Assembly: GCA_945900945.1 (NCBI GenBank)
Contig: CAMDKL010000003.1
Coordinates: forward strand, 38,197 to 102,196
Direction of reading: 5' to 3'
DNA length: 64,000 nucleotides
Source of the DNA: Pirellula staleyi DSM 6068
Lineage (GTDB): Bacteria > Planctomycetota > Planctomycetia > Pirellulales > Pirellulaceae
Positions within the stretch are counted from its first letter, which is position 1. Every line of letters begins with the position of its first letter. A program made the position numbers and the translations under genes. Below are positions 1-8,518 of this stretch, in pieces. The notes under the pieces are model-generated. The model searched no databases. It was not told the DNA's origin and saw only the letters and a program-made list of their open reading frames with translations.

Positions 1-82
1 TTACGGGTTTATCCTGTGCACTCGCAAAAGAACATAGGACGAGCATACTTAGGACTGGATTTACAAAGCGGTTACAATTCAT
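1..82 (-). CDS. Secreted protein, N-terminal fragment cut by window edge
   Basis: An ATG on the minus strand at position 82 opens a frame that stays open to base 1, giving 27 codons. The peptide begins MNCNRFVNPV and continues with a hydrophobic stretch (LSMLVLCSFASA) before QDKPV, which is a textbook Sec signal peptide with an Ala-x-Ala type cleavage site. The rest of the protein lies outside the window, so its function cannot be told. It is divergent from the cca gene, with about 530 bases of non-coding sequence between. The signal peptide makes a true gene start likely, but the fragment is short. Confidence 0.55.
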   Translation of the reverse strand, partial: MNCNRFVNPVLSMLVLCSFASAQDKPV

Positions 83-614
83 AAGGCACCATGGGAGAGA
101 GTGGGTCGAATAGGTAATTTTCAGTGTAGCACAAACTGGTTTCTTCCCAATCCAGCAGGAGGCTTATCTCGATGTGACCTATTTGAACAACAGGATCGAA
201 TTCCGGTGGAATGCGCAACCGATGGTTTTCTCAGTGATTTCTCTAAAGGGTAAGTCGGATCGACGATTATCCTGTAAATCCATGTTCATTTCTTCGGTTG
301 TGTCGAGAATTCGGGCTCTTAAAGTATAATGGAGGCTCGGGACGGAAAGGGTTTTTTTTCTCCTGTTCATCCCCAGCCTGAATAAGACGCCTGTATCATC
401 CTGAAGTACTAAACTATTGGTGAAAGGGTGCTTATTTGCGATCGCACCGTAAAAGCGACTAGGTCTTGTCTAGAAGAACCTGGATTTAAGCTCCCGACAG
501 ACTAGATGTCATGATACTATTTTCACTTCTGATATTTGGCGGAATCGAGTCACACTTTTCTAGAGGCGTGACTTACCCGAATCAGCGACTTGCCATTTTG
601 AGTCCTTTCAAGCA
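83..614. other. Intergenic region between divergent genes
   Basis: These 532 bases separate the minus-strand secreted protein from the plus-strand cca gene and should hold both promoters. A 63-codon minus-strand frame (179-370) is the only sizeable open frame. It has no recognisable domain and no well-spaced ribosome binding site, so it is not called. No RNA gene or repeat was recognised. Confidence 0.5.
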
Positions 615-1994
615 ATGAGCCAATTGAAAAAGATCATCCAAGCCATATCCGAGGCTGGTGGTGTCGCTTATGAGGTCGGTGGCTGCGTTCGCGATTCCCT
701 GCTTGGCCATCCGAACAAGGATTTCGATATCGAAGTTTTTCACCTTGAAGCGTCCACGCTTTCCAAAATCTTATCTCGTTTTGGACGAGTCAACGAGGTT
801 GGTGTTTCCTTCGGGGTTATTAAGCTTCGTACTGCACAAGGCGATGAGCTTGACTTTACGCTGCCTCGTCGCGAAAGCAAAATCGGTCGCGGCCACCGTG
901 GTTTCCAAGTGGAAGTGGATCACACGCTGAGCGTTGCCGACGCAGCGCTTCGTCGTGACTTCACGATGAACGCCATTTATCGCAACTTGCACAACCAGAC
1001 GCTAATCGATCCACACGGTGGCATCCCGGACTTGAAGCAAAGCGTGCTGCGAGCGACCAGCGAACATTTTGCCGAAGATCCGCTTCGAGTCCTGCGCGGG
1101 ATGCAATTCGCGGCTCGATTCGATGCCGTCATGACGAGCGAGACGATTGAAATGTGCCGATCGTTGAGCCATGAATACTCTTCGTTGGCATTGGAACGAG
1201 TTTGGAACGAGTGGTTAAAGTGGGCAACTCGCGGCAAGCGTCCGAGCAAGGGACTGCAGGTGCTAAGAGATTGCGGCTGGATTGAACACTACCCCGAGCT
1301 AGCAGCTTTAATGGGAGTCCAACAGGATCCGGCATGGCATCCTGAAGGAGACGTCTGGATTCACACGCTTCACGTATGCGATGCTGCAGCACGCATTGCA
1401 GATCGCGATGGTTTGCTGGACGACGAGCGAGTTCTATTGATGTTCGCAGCCCTATGCCATGATCTTGGAAAGCCTTTGACCACCGTGCTCACCGACGGTC
1501 GATGGCGATCACCTTGCCATGCGTCGATTGGCGTCCCGCTAGCCGATTCGTTCTTGACCCGTATTGGATGCCCGAGGCATTTTATCGAAACAGTGCAACC
1601 GCTCGTTGCAGAACACCTTGTGCATGTCCAATCGGAAGCCACACTTAGAACAGTGAGAAGACTTTCGGTTCGTCTCGGCAAGGCGTCGATTGTGCAATTG
1701 ATGCGACTAGTCGAAGCGGACTTAGGTGGAAGACCACCAATGCCTACGACGATTCCAGAAACGCTGGTTCGTATCATGAGCTTGGCCGAATCGGCAAATG
1801 TATCCCTCAAGAAACCAGATCGCATGGTTCTGGGTCGCCATTTGGTTCATCTTGGGTATTCTCCAGCTCGATGGTTTGGTTCGATTTTGGAAACGTGTTA
1901 TCAAGCCCAGTTAGACGGCGTTTTTAGTAGCGAAACCGACGGGATCGATTTCCTGAAAGCCGAGCTTGATAAGGGGGGTGTAGCAATGCTTTGA
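615..1994 (+). CDS. cca: CCA tRNA nucleotidyltransferase with HD domain
   Basis: This enzyme adds or repairs the CCA end of tRNAs in the cytoplasm, using CTP and ATP. The N-terminal nucleotidyltransferase domain shows the GG...R..LLG signature (VGGCVRDSLLG, about residues 21-31) followed by the metal-binding DFDIE at 36-40. RRDFTMNAI and RVLRGMQFAARF follow, as in class II poly(A)/CCA polymerases. A C-terminal HD phosphohydrolase module is visible (HTLHV near 255, LCHDLGKPL near 283), resembling the E. coli-type multifunctional enzyme. The length of 459 residues is usual for HD-containing members. No strong Shine-Dalgarno sequence precedes the ATG. It stands alone between two intergenic regions. 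The family assignment is firm; whether the HD domain is an active phosphatase is not known. Confidence 0.93.
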   Translation: MSQLKKIIQAISEAGGVAYEVGGCVRDSLLGHPNKDFDIEVFHLEASTLSKILSRFGRVNEVGVSFGVIKLRTAQGDELDFTLPRRESKIGRGHRGFQVEVDHTLSVADAALRRDFTMNAIYRNLHNQTLIDPHGGIPDLKQSVLRATSEHFAEDPLRVLRGMQFAARFDAVMTSETIEMCRSLSHEYSSLALERVWNEWLKWATRGKRPSKGLQVLRDCGWIEHYPELAALMGVQQDPAWHPEGDVWIHTLHVCDAAARIADRDGLLDDERVLLMFAALCHDLGKPLTTVLTDGRWRSPCHASIGVPLADSFLTRIGCPRHFIETVQPLVAEHLVHVQSEATLRTVRRLSVRLGKASIVQLMRLVEADLGGRPPMPTTIPETLVRIMSLAESANVSLKKPDRMVLGRHLVHLGYSPARWFGSILETCYQAQLDGVFSSETDGIDFLKAELDKGGVAML

Positions 1995-2219
1995 ACGAGT
2001 GCAATCTTTTTCACGCGGAGGCGCGGCGATGACGGCTGGAATCCTATTCATTGCTAGCAAAAGGCAGCGTTTTTTGTTCTTTTTCGGCTTGACGGGGACA
2101 CCTGGTTTGAGACACGTTGTTAAATAGTTCGACGGCGGTGTGTGTCTTACAGTCATGCACATCGCAAGCCGAAGCTGGGATCAAGATGATCTCTTAGAAT
2201 ACACAATCAATAAAATGGC

Positions 2220-2226
2220 AAGGAGG
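2220..2226 (+). promoter_or_regulatory. Perfect Shine-Dalgarno before Mur-ligase-like gene
   Basis: AAGGAGG lies 8 bases before the ATG at 2235. It fixes that start and rejects the overlapping frame beginning at 2140. Many genes in this window have weaker sites or none. Confidence 0.75.
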
Positions 2227-2234
2227 CCACAGGC

Positions 2235-3761
2235 ATGTCGCGAAATTCTCAGCAGCTATCCGTATCACTTCGCCAACTTTTTCCAACTGCACAAATCGTC
2301 GGTGCCGATGACATTCGGTGTGGTGCTTGTCTTGCTAGCGTTGATCAGGCAGCCGCTGATTGCGTTTTCGCAATAGGTTTGGATGTCGAATCGGATGCAG
2401 CACGCGATACAGTCGACGCCATCAACTGTGGTGCCAAGGCGATTCTCACTGAGCAGTTCCTACCCTCAAGTGTCCCACAATGCATTGTTCCCGACGTACG
2501 TGAGGCGTATGCTCAACTTTGCCAAGCCTTGGCTGGCAAGCCAAGTGAAAGGATGTTGACGATCGCGGTCGTTGGTACGCATGGAAAAACTACGGCGGCT
2601 TTGATGGTCGCATCGATGCTAAAGAAAATTAGCAACCGAGTTGCTTACTATACGTCGCTGGGAGCGAGCGATGGCAAGGATGCTGGGCTTGTAGCGCATT
2701 CCGATGCGGACGCCAACCAACTGGCCCAATGGCTTGAGACCGCTGCGGACAACGAAACACCCGCCGCCGTGATCGAACTGACGGACGACATGCTTCGTTC
2801 GCACGCAGCCAGCGGAGTCGAATTTGATGTCATTTTGTTCACCGGCCTTCGAAAATCGCAACGAATCGATTCCTTGCAGGCTCGCGGAATCGAAAATGCA
2901 ATGCATCGTATCGTTGGTCAATTAAAGCAACATGGGATCGTCGTATTCAACGCAGATGATGCCAGGCTGAACCGATGGATTGAACGTCATCAACCGCACT
3001 CGATCGGATACGGCCTCGATGCTTTTGCCGATGTTCGCGGTAGTCGATTGAGCAGTTTGCCGGGTGAACAATCGCTGATGGTATCGGCTGGTAATTGTGT
3101 TACCCCCATCACTAGTTTACTGCTTGGGGATCACAATGCTCGACACATGCTGGGCGCGACTGCGGTTGGCTTCGCTTTCGGCTTGGAGCTCTTTGAGATC
3201 GTCCAAGGGATCGAGCGATTGAACAAAATCCCAGGTCGATTGCAAAGGGTTCCCAACTCCACGCGTTGTCCCGTCTACATCGATGAGGCTGATCAAGCAG
3301 ATCGATTGGCTGTGGCCATGCATGCACTCTCGAAGCATGGAAATCCAATCCTATGCGTGGCCGAAGTGCCAGAAGCCGCTACTCCAGAACAGATGGCCGC
3401 CTACGGACGCGTTTTAGAGCGATCCGCATCGCGTGTGATTCTAACGCAGAGCCGCCAATCGACGCGAAGCGGTCAAAAAGCCATGTGGCAAGTACTCGAT
3501 GGTTGCGAGTATCCCTCTGAGATTCAAATCGTGCCGAACCGAGAGACGGCGATCGAATTAGCGATTCGAAGTGCGGAGTCGGGCGAGCAAATTCTTTTGG
3601 CAGGTTGGGGTGCCAATCGATGGACCAACGATCAAACCAGGGATTTGAAAAATGACATGGAATGCGCTGCCACGATGCTCGCAAGAATGCCCAGCAAACC
3701 TGTGGAAATAGCCGTCGTCGCGAGATCGCCACGGCTACGTTTGTTTGGCGGTGCGGCATAG
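2235..3761 (+). CDS. Divergent Mur-ligase (MurE-like) family protein
   Basis: The protein has the three-domain plan of Mur ligases, which join amino acids to UDP-MurNAc in peptidoglycan synthesis. Residues 1-100 resemble the MurE N-terminal domain. The ATP-binding loop GTHGKTT is at 114-120, and a central domain runs to about residue 330. The C-terminal domain starts at GRLQRV. In MurE this domain begins with a conserved DYAHTP motif, but here the equivalent is YIDEADQADR. The DNPR motif that binds diaminopimelate is also not seen (SRQSTRSG instead). The P-loop form with His is closer to MurC. It is therefore probably a paralog with altered substrate use, or a non-catalytic relative, rather than the housekeeping MurE. 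No other cell-wall gene is adjacent. Fold assignment is good; substrate is unknown. Confidence 0.7.
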   Translation: MSRNSQQLSVSLRQLFPTAQIVGADDIRCGACLASVDQAAADCVFAIGLDVESDAARDTVDAINCGAKAILTEQFLPSSVPQCIVPDVREAYAQLCQALAGKPSERMLTIAVVGTHGKTTAALMVASMLKKISNRVAYYTSLGASDGKDAGLVAHSDADANQLAQWLETAADNETPAAVIELTDDMLRSHAASGVEFDVILFTGLRKSQRIDSLQARGIENAMHRIVGQLKQHGIVVFNADDARLNRWIERHQPHSIGYGLDAFADVRGSRLSSLPGEQSLMVSAGNCVTPITSLLLGDHNARHMLGATAVGFAFGLELFEIVQGIERLNKIPGRLQRVPNSTRCPVYIDEADQADRLAVAMHALSKHGNPILCVAEVPEAATPEQMAAYGRVLERSASRVILTQSRQSTRSGQKAMWQVLDGCEYPSEIQIVPNRETAIELAIRSAESGEQILLAGWGANRWTNDQTRDLKNDMECAATMLARMPSKPVEIAVVARSPRLRLFGGAA

Positions 3762-3777
3762 GCAATACACCATCGCA

Positions 3778-3799
3778 AAACAGTTGTCCTCAACTGTTT
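3778..3799. terminator. Hairpin between convergent genes
   Basis: A perfect 9-bp stem (AAACAGTTG paired with CAACTGTTT) with a TCCT tetraloop lies in the 57-base gap between two convergent genes. An A-rich start and T-rich end could let it stop transcription in both directions. The T tract is short, so efficiency is uncertain. Confidence 0.55.
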
Positions 3800-3818
3800 C
3801 CGACTTGCGTAACCCCCC

Positions 3819-5909
3819 TTATATCCCATCCTCGGGTCCCCAGGGCTCGAAACGGTTGAGTTTCTTTGATTGCAATTCGCGATAGAGGTCGGGTAGGTCC
3901 AATTTCGTCAGCACATCCGGTAGCAAGGCTGCCAGAGGCCAATGATACTCTTCTGTTTCGGCTAACTCCGCGAACGAGCCGATGGCATTTTTGAGTGTAA
4001 CTTGCTTAACGCTATCGCTAAGAATGGCCGCAAACGTTGCGGGGAGCGATCCCCAACCCTTGCCTGCAAGATGGATTTGGCTGTGTCCTTGATCCACAAG
4101 CCAAGCGACGACTCTCAGGACATCGAAGGTCCGTTGTCCCAAGTAGGGTTTGTCCAACATGAAAGCATGCGCAGCTAGAAAATAGTCGCTGCCATAAGGG
4201 GTGAGAAAGGTATTAGCTCCGCACGTGTCTGGCTGCGATTCGCCGATTCCGCGGACGTCGCATGCAAAGAACGCAGCATCCGGCTCGGACTTTAGCAATT
4301 GTTGGATCAGTGGCTCATCTCGCATTTCAACGTCGGCGGATCGATGTGAAACATAGAGTATGGCCCGACTTTGACCGCGTGGCGGACGAGACATGAGTGG
4401 CTCGTCAAACAAACGGGTCACCAGTGATTGTATGCCTGGTTCGGTTTCGACTGCGTAAGTACAGTAACTTTTGGTCGGATACTTTCTGTCGCCCATTCCT
4501 CGGAGAATACGGTATTCGGGAATAGCCTGAGATTCCGACGGCATCTTGAGCAAATTTCTTGCCGCCTTTTTCAAGGAGTCCCCGCTGATCTTGGTGCGCG
4601 ATTGACCAAGTGCTTGCGATGTTTCACGCGTAAAGGAGAACAGCGTTCGCGGCCCTAGGTCGCTAATCGTTCCACGCGGAGTGCACCAAAGGGTCTCGTC
4701 TTTTTCAATGACAAGCGTTGGTTCTGTTTGAGCGTTAGAGATGCCAGTTTGCTTGTTGAAAAACTGGTACATGGCTTCACGATTTTCTTGAGAATAACCG
4801 TGATACTTCGGGCCGACAAAGAGTTCGATGTTTTCAGGCTTGCCCAGCAGTGTGTAGAGTTTCTTTAGGCGATCGAAGGCTTCGGTGGCGCCCCGGACAT
4901 CGAAGTAGTCGCGTTCCTTTGCAAGAATGACGATCGGCTTGGGCGCAAGCGCTGCCAAGAAATCAGAGTGATCGAGTCCGAGCGATAGGACGCGTGGTGG
5001 GCATTGTTCAGTGTCCGCTGGTAGTTCGTTTTCAGCGTTGCGTCGAAAAGTCGTTACGAAGCACGCGGGTGCGACCATAGTCCAACGCTGCTCAACACCG
5101 CACAACCAAGTAGTCTGCGTACCGCCTCCCGAGTTGCCGGTAACGCCAACATGTTTTGGATCTACCTCGTCGCGAGTGAGTAAGTAGTCGAGGGCTCGCA
5201 CGCCATCCCAAGCGAACCACGCCCCCAAGAATTCGCCGACGAGAGCTTGCTGATTGCCCATCTGGATATGTTCCCCCACGCCCCCTTTGTATCGCGATTT
5301 TAGGTCAGGCGTCAAATACTGAAATCGTTCCCCTTGACCGACTGGGTCAAAGAGCAAAACGACGTAACCCATCCGAGTCAGCCCTTGCGCAAAGGACTGA
5401 TACGAGTCTTGAGCTTTTCCATTGAGGGAATGGCCGCATGTGCCGACCACGCCTGGCATCGGGAACTTGCGACCCTTTGGAACGTACAGATTCGCAGTTA
5501 CGAAATAACCTGGGCGGCTTTCAAAAATCACATTTTCAATACGATATGTTTCCCGTTCGATGACGCGTGTGGTCCGAGCATTGAGCGGCGTCTTGTCCGG
5601 GATCGGGCCGAAGCATTGCCGTATGCGATCCTGGCAAGACTTCACGTAGGCGGCTGCGTCGTCCTTGGTACGCACTGCCTCACGCAGTGCGTTGCCACGC
5701 CTCTCTGCTTCCCGCACTTGTGCAACTAACCATTCTTGGACCATACGCGGGAACCGGTTGAGAGACTCAAGCTCGGCTGCCGTGGGCAAATTCTCGAATT
5801 CGGCCGCGTTGCATGCTATGGAATGACCGCTCGGTGAAAAATGCAATCCGAAGAAACCAAGTCCTGACGCCAAGACAAAGTCGCGACGGCTGGTGTTTAG
5901 AAAAGCCAT
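3819..5909 (-). CDS. Exported alpha/beta-hydrolase, acetyl-xylan-esterase-like
   Basis: A probable secreted ester hydrolase acting on polysaccharide ester groups, of a type common in planctomycetes. The N-terminus has a twin-arginine signal (TSRRDFVLASGLGFF), so Tat export of the folded enzyme is likely. The first half carries an alpha/beta-hydrolase fold with nucleophile elbow GNSGGG near residue 250 and an upstream oxyanion-side segment GVVGTCGHS. The second half (from about residue 500) looks like another alpha/beta-hydrolase domain, with FACDVRGIGES and an elbow-like GKGWGS in which the usual nucleophile serine is replaced by Trp. At 696 residues it is about twice a single-domain esterase, fitting a duplication with a degenerate second domain. 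It stands alone and converges on the Mur-like gene. The true substrate is inferred. Confidence 0.75.
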   Translation of the reverse strand: MAFLNTSRRDFVLASGLGFFGLHFSPSGHSIACNAAEFENLPTAAELESLNRFPRMVQEWLVAQVREAERRGNALREAVRTKDDAAAYVKSCQDRIRQCFGPIPDKTPLNARTTRVIERETYRIENVIFESRPGYFVTANLYVPKGRKFPMPGVVGTCGHSLNGKAQDSYQSFAQGLTRMGYVVLLFDPVGQGERFQYLTPDLKSRYKGGVGEHIQMGNQQALVGEFLGAWFAWDGVRALDYLLTRDEVDPKHVGVTGNSGGGTQTTWLCGVEQRWTMVAPACFVTTFRRNAENELPADTEQCPPRVLSLGLDHSDFLAALAPKPIVILAKERDYFDVRGATEAFDRLKKLYTLLGKPENIELFVGPKYHGYSQENREAMYQFFNKQTGISNAQTEPTLVIEKDETLWCTPRGTISDLGPRTLFSFTRETSQALGQSRTKISGDSLKKAARNLLKMPSESQAIPEYRILRGMGDRKYPTKSYCTYAVETEPGIQSLVTRLFDEPLMSRPPRGQSRAILYVSHRSADVEMRDEPLIQQLLKSEPDAAFFACDVRGIGESQPDTCGANTFLTPYGSDYFLAAHAFMLDKPYLGQRTFDVLRVVAWLVDQGHSQIHLAGKGWGSLPATFAAILSDSVKQVTLKNAIGSFAELAETEEYHWPLAALLPDVLTKLDLPDLYRELQSKKLNRFEPWGPEDGI

Positions 5910-6047
5910 GAAGACTCACATGTTAAAAGAATGGGGATACGTGTACCTTTAAAAGACGTCTGATTACGGTACACTTTACTCAATCCGTTATGGACAGGAT
6001 ACAATTGTCCATCCACTCAGACATTTGAATGCGTTTTGGTTTATTTT

Positions 6048-6052
6048 GGAGG
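6048..6052 (+). promoter_or_regulatory. Ribosome binding site fixing the cyclophilin start
   Basis: GGAGG lies 6 bases before the ATG at 6059. It argues for this start over the upstream in-frame ATG at 6029, and the resulting protein begins directly with a signal peptide. Confidence 0.75.
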
Positions 6053-6058
6053 TTGAAA

Positions 6059-6655
6059 ATGTCCCGTTTGTTATTTCTTCCCTGTTTACTATCGATGGTT
6101 ACCATGGTTCTTGCTGCAGATTCGTCAAAAGATGGAAAAGTCACAACTAAAGTCTTCTTCGATATTTCGATTGACGACAAAGATGCCGGAAGAATCGTAA
6201 TGGGTTTGTTCGGCGACGACGTACCTAAAACCGTTGAAAATTTTCGTTGTCTTTGCACCGGAGAAAAAGGAAAAGGCGAGTCGGGCAAACCGTTGCACTT
6301 CAAAGAAAGCGTTTTCCATCGGGTAATTCCTCAATTCATGTTGCAGGGTGGTGACTTTACACGCGGAAATGGAACTGGCGGAGAGAGTATTTACGGAGAG
6401 AAATTTAAGGACGAGGCGTTTAAATTCCGTCATGATATGCCAGGAATATTAAGCATGGCGAATGCAGGTCCGAACACAAACGGATCCCAGTTCTTCATCA
6501 CGACCGTTCCGACGGGACATTTAGACGGCAAGCACGTTATCTTCGGTCGGGTCATCGAGGGCATGGACATCGTTACGAAGATCGAGGGCTTTGGAAGCGG
6601 CTCCGGAAAGACGAAATCCGTCATTCGCATCAAAGACTGTGGTGAATTGAAGTAA
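6059..6655 (+). CDS. Secreted eukaryote-type cyclophilin (peptidyl-prolyl isomerase)
   Basis: A peptidyl-prolyl cis-trans isomerase that speeds protein folding. The first 19 residues form a Sec signal peptide ([19 protein letters not shown]), so it acts outside the cytoplasm. The rest is a complete cyclophilin domain: [20 protein letters not shown] holds the catalytic Arg and the Phe/Gln pocket, and NGSQFFITT and LDGKHVIFG follow. It contains the insertion CTGEKGKG, which is typical of eukaryotic cyclophilin A and absent from E. coli PpiA/PpiB. Sequence similarity to the eukaryotic form is very high by eye, which suggests ancient transfer or a shared lineage. The gene is monocistronic and followed by a hairpin. 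Family assignment is firm. Confidence 0.93.
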   Translation: MSRLLFLPCLLSMVTMVLAADSSKDGKVTTKVFFDISIDDKDAGRIVMGLFGDDVPKTVENFRCLCTGEKGKGESGKPLHFKESVFHRVIPQFMLQGGDFTRGNGTGGESIYGEKFKDEAFKFRHDMPGILSMANAGPNTNGSQFFITTVPTGHLDGKHVIFGRVIEGMDIVTKIEGFGSGSGKTKSVIRIKDCGELK

Positions 6656-6697
6656 TCGCTGTTCGCTTGGCGGTTGTATTTATCGATTGCAGACATT

Positions 6698-6719
6698 CGC
6701 TCAATCCCTAGATTGAGCG
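6698..6719 (+). terminator. Hairpin downstream of cyclophilin gene
   Basis: An inverted repeat (CGCTCAAT, loop CCCTAG, ATTGAGCG) forms a perfect 8-bp stem about 40 bases after the stop codon. No T tract follows, so it may be a factor-dependent terminator or mRNA-stabilising hairpin. Confidence 0.4.
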
Positions 6720-6925
6720 GGGGATTGTCCCGAATGGCGTGAACGGTTTTCGAGACTGCACAAACAGCGAGGTCCCTCATCGCATTTGGCTTTCGCCGAC
6801 TCAATTTTTTACAGCGTTGCCGTAAGGGCCAGCGATTCGTGTTGGAACGTACGGTATGCAAAATGCACCACACTGATGTGGCTTTTGTTTAACTGCCAAA
6901 TCGCAAGTCATTAAGGATCCTTCCA

Positions 6926-7627
6926 ATGCTGCTCTATTTGCTTTTTGTGGTACCTACCATGCTGCTCGCGCTCGGTGCGCAGTGGATGATTCGTTCTGCA
7001 TATCGGCGTACAAGTCAAATTCCCGCCCGAATGAATGGTGCGATGGCTGCCCGGCGAATATTGGACGCCAACGGACTTCAGAACATTCCAATCGAGCAAG
7101 CCCAGGGGCACCTTTCCGATCACTATGACCCGTCCGCGAAAGTGGTTCGGCTAAGCCCCGATGTTTACCAAGGGTACTCGTTGGCTGCGGTCGGAATCGC
7201 TGCTCACGAAGTTGGACACGCCATGCAAGACGCCAAGCATTATGCACCGTTAGTGGTACGTAATCTTGCTGTACCCGTGGCGGGATTCGGCAGCTCGCTC
7301 AGCAGCGTGTTCTTTTTCGCTGCGATGGGATTAGGTGCTTTTGGGTTGGGGCAATTGGCCGCTGGAGCAATGATCCTGTTCGTTCTCGGATTCTCTTTGA
7401 CGGTCCTATTTCAAATAATCAACTTACCTGTTGAGTTCAATGCGAGTTCGCGAGCCAAAACAGAGTTGGTCTCGCTTGGAATAATTAATGGTCAGGAACT
7501 TTCGGACGTGAGTAGTGTGTTGAATGCGGCTGCAATGACCTACGTGGCAGCTACTCTACAAGCAGTCGCGACGCTAGCATACTACCTTCTGCAATTCGTA
7601 TTAGCGAGCCAAGGCCGAAGAGATTAG
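6926..7627 (+). CDS. Membrane zinc metallopeptidase, YugP family
   Basis: A membrane-embedded zinc protease of the YugP (Zn_peptidase_2) family, whose substrates are unknown. An N-terminal membrane segment (residues 1-20) precedes the cytoplasmic part. The zinc motif HEVGH appears in AAHEVGHAMQDA near residue 94, and the distal glutamate is in LPVEFNAS. Two hydrophobic hairpins (about residues 110-170) and a final membrane helix complete the family pattern. The length of 233 residues is standard. AAGGA lies just upstream of the ATG. It is followed after 15 bases by the beta-propeller gene, so the two may be co-transcribed, although no functional link is obvious. Confidence 0.9.
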   Translation: MLLYLLFVVPTMLLALGAQWMIRSAYRRTSQIPARMNGAMAARRILDANGLQNIPIEQAQGHLSDHYDPSAKVVRLSPDVYQGYSLAAVGIAAHEVGHAMQDAKHYAPLVVRNLAVPVAGFGSSLSSVFFFAAMGLGAFGLGQLAAGAMILFVLGFSLTVLFQIINLPVEFNASSRAKTELVSLGIINGQELSDVSSVLNAAAMTYVAATLQAVATLAYYLLQFVLASQGRRD

Positions 7628-7642
7628 CGTCTGAAGTGACTA

Positions 7643-8518
7643 ATGACAGTTGATGCGGTCCATGAGATAGGCCATTGGAAGATCGGTTTGTTGCGGGGCC
7701 AGAGTCTCGATTGTCTGAAACCAACCGCGATAGCTAACCCAATCGTGACCGCGGCTGACTTCGATCCATGGAATGGGATAGCGGTTGCTGACCCATTTGC
7801 GATCTATCGAGACGGAGCGTGGTATCTGTTTTTCGAACTGTTTCAGAATGGGTCGAGGAACGCGGTCATCGGCGCCTCTCGCAGCGAGAATTTGCGGGAC
7901 TGGGAGCCGCTGGGTATTGTCCTCACGCAACCGCATCATTTGTCTTATCCTTTCGTATTCGAACACGATGGCCAGACATACATGATGCCGGAGACAAAAT
8001 CGGTAAAGCGAGTCGACATATTCCGGGCTGTTGAATTCCCGTACCGATGGGAATTTGAAAAGACAATCCTTAGGGGACGTTTGATGGATTGCTCCATGGT
8101 GCAGCACCAGGGGCTTTATTGGATCTTTGCTGGCTGGCGCTCTCATGGGCTCAAGTTATTCTATGCCAGTCACCCGCTGGGGCCTTGGAAATCGCACTGG
8201 ATGCCCTTCCTTCGCGGTTACTCCCGATCGTCCTCTCGCCCGGGCGGACGTCCGGTTTTTCAAAACAACAAACTGGTCCGTTTCTCTCAAGATTGCACGG
8301 ACTACTACGGGCAGCAGTTGCGGGCTTGGAACGTAACTCGCATGAATAGGCTTTGGTACTCCGAAGAGCCGCTTTATCGAAAACCTATTTTGTCCGGTGC
8401 GGGTGACGGCTGGAACGCTCGATGCATGCATCACATTGACGCGTTTAGAGTTCCGGTCGTGAACGGCGGTCAGGGTAGCGAACAAGAATGGCTGGCGTTT
8501 GTGGATGGTTGTGCCTGA
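7643..8518 (+). CDS. GH43-like five-bladed beta-propeller protein
   Basis: The protein resembles the N-terminal domain of glucosamine inositolphosphorylceramide transferase (GINT1) and the glycoside-hydrolase-43-like propeller. Recurrent blade motifs are visible: ADPFAIYRDGAWYLFFE near 52-68, SRSENLRDWEPLG, PFVFEHDGQTYMMPE, LFYASHPLGPWK and RPGGRPVF. In some bacteria the domain stands next to formyl- or glycosyltransferases for sugar modification, but none is adjacent here. No signal peptide is seen, so it is probably cytoplasmic. Its stop codon abuts the stop of the convergent aroA gene with no spacer. The fold is well supported; an enzymatic role is a guess. Confidence 0.72.
   Translation: MTVDAVHEIGHWKIGLLRGQSLDCLKPTAIANPIVTAADFDPWNGIAVADPFAIYRDGAWYLFFELFQNGSRNAVIGASRSENLRDWEPLGIVLTQPHHLSYPFVFEHDGQTYMMPETKSVKRVDIFRAVEFPYRWEFEKTILRGRLMDCSMVQHQGLYWIFAGWRSHGLKLFYASHPLGPWKSHWMPFLRGYSRSSSRPGGRPVFQNNKLVRFSQDCTDYYGQQLRAWNVTRMNRLWYSEEPLYRKPILSGAGDGWNARCMHHIDAFRVPVVNGGQGSEQEWLAFVDGCA

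Noticed and set aside
179..370. 63-codon minus-strand frame
   Set aside because: No family features, and the only purine-rich stretch is too close to the ATG to act as a ribosome binding site.
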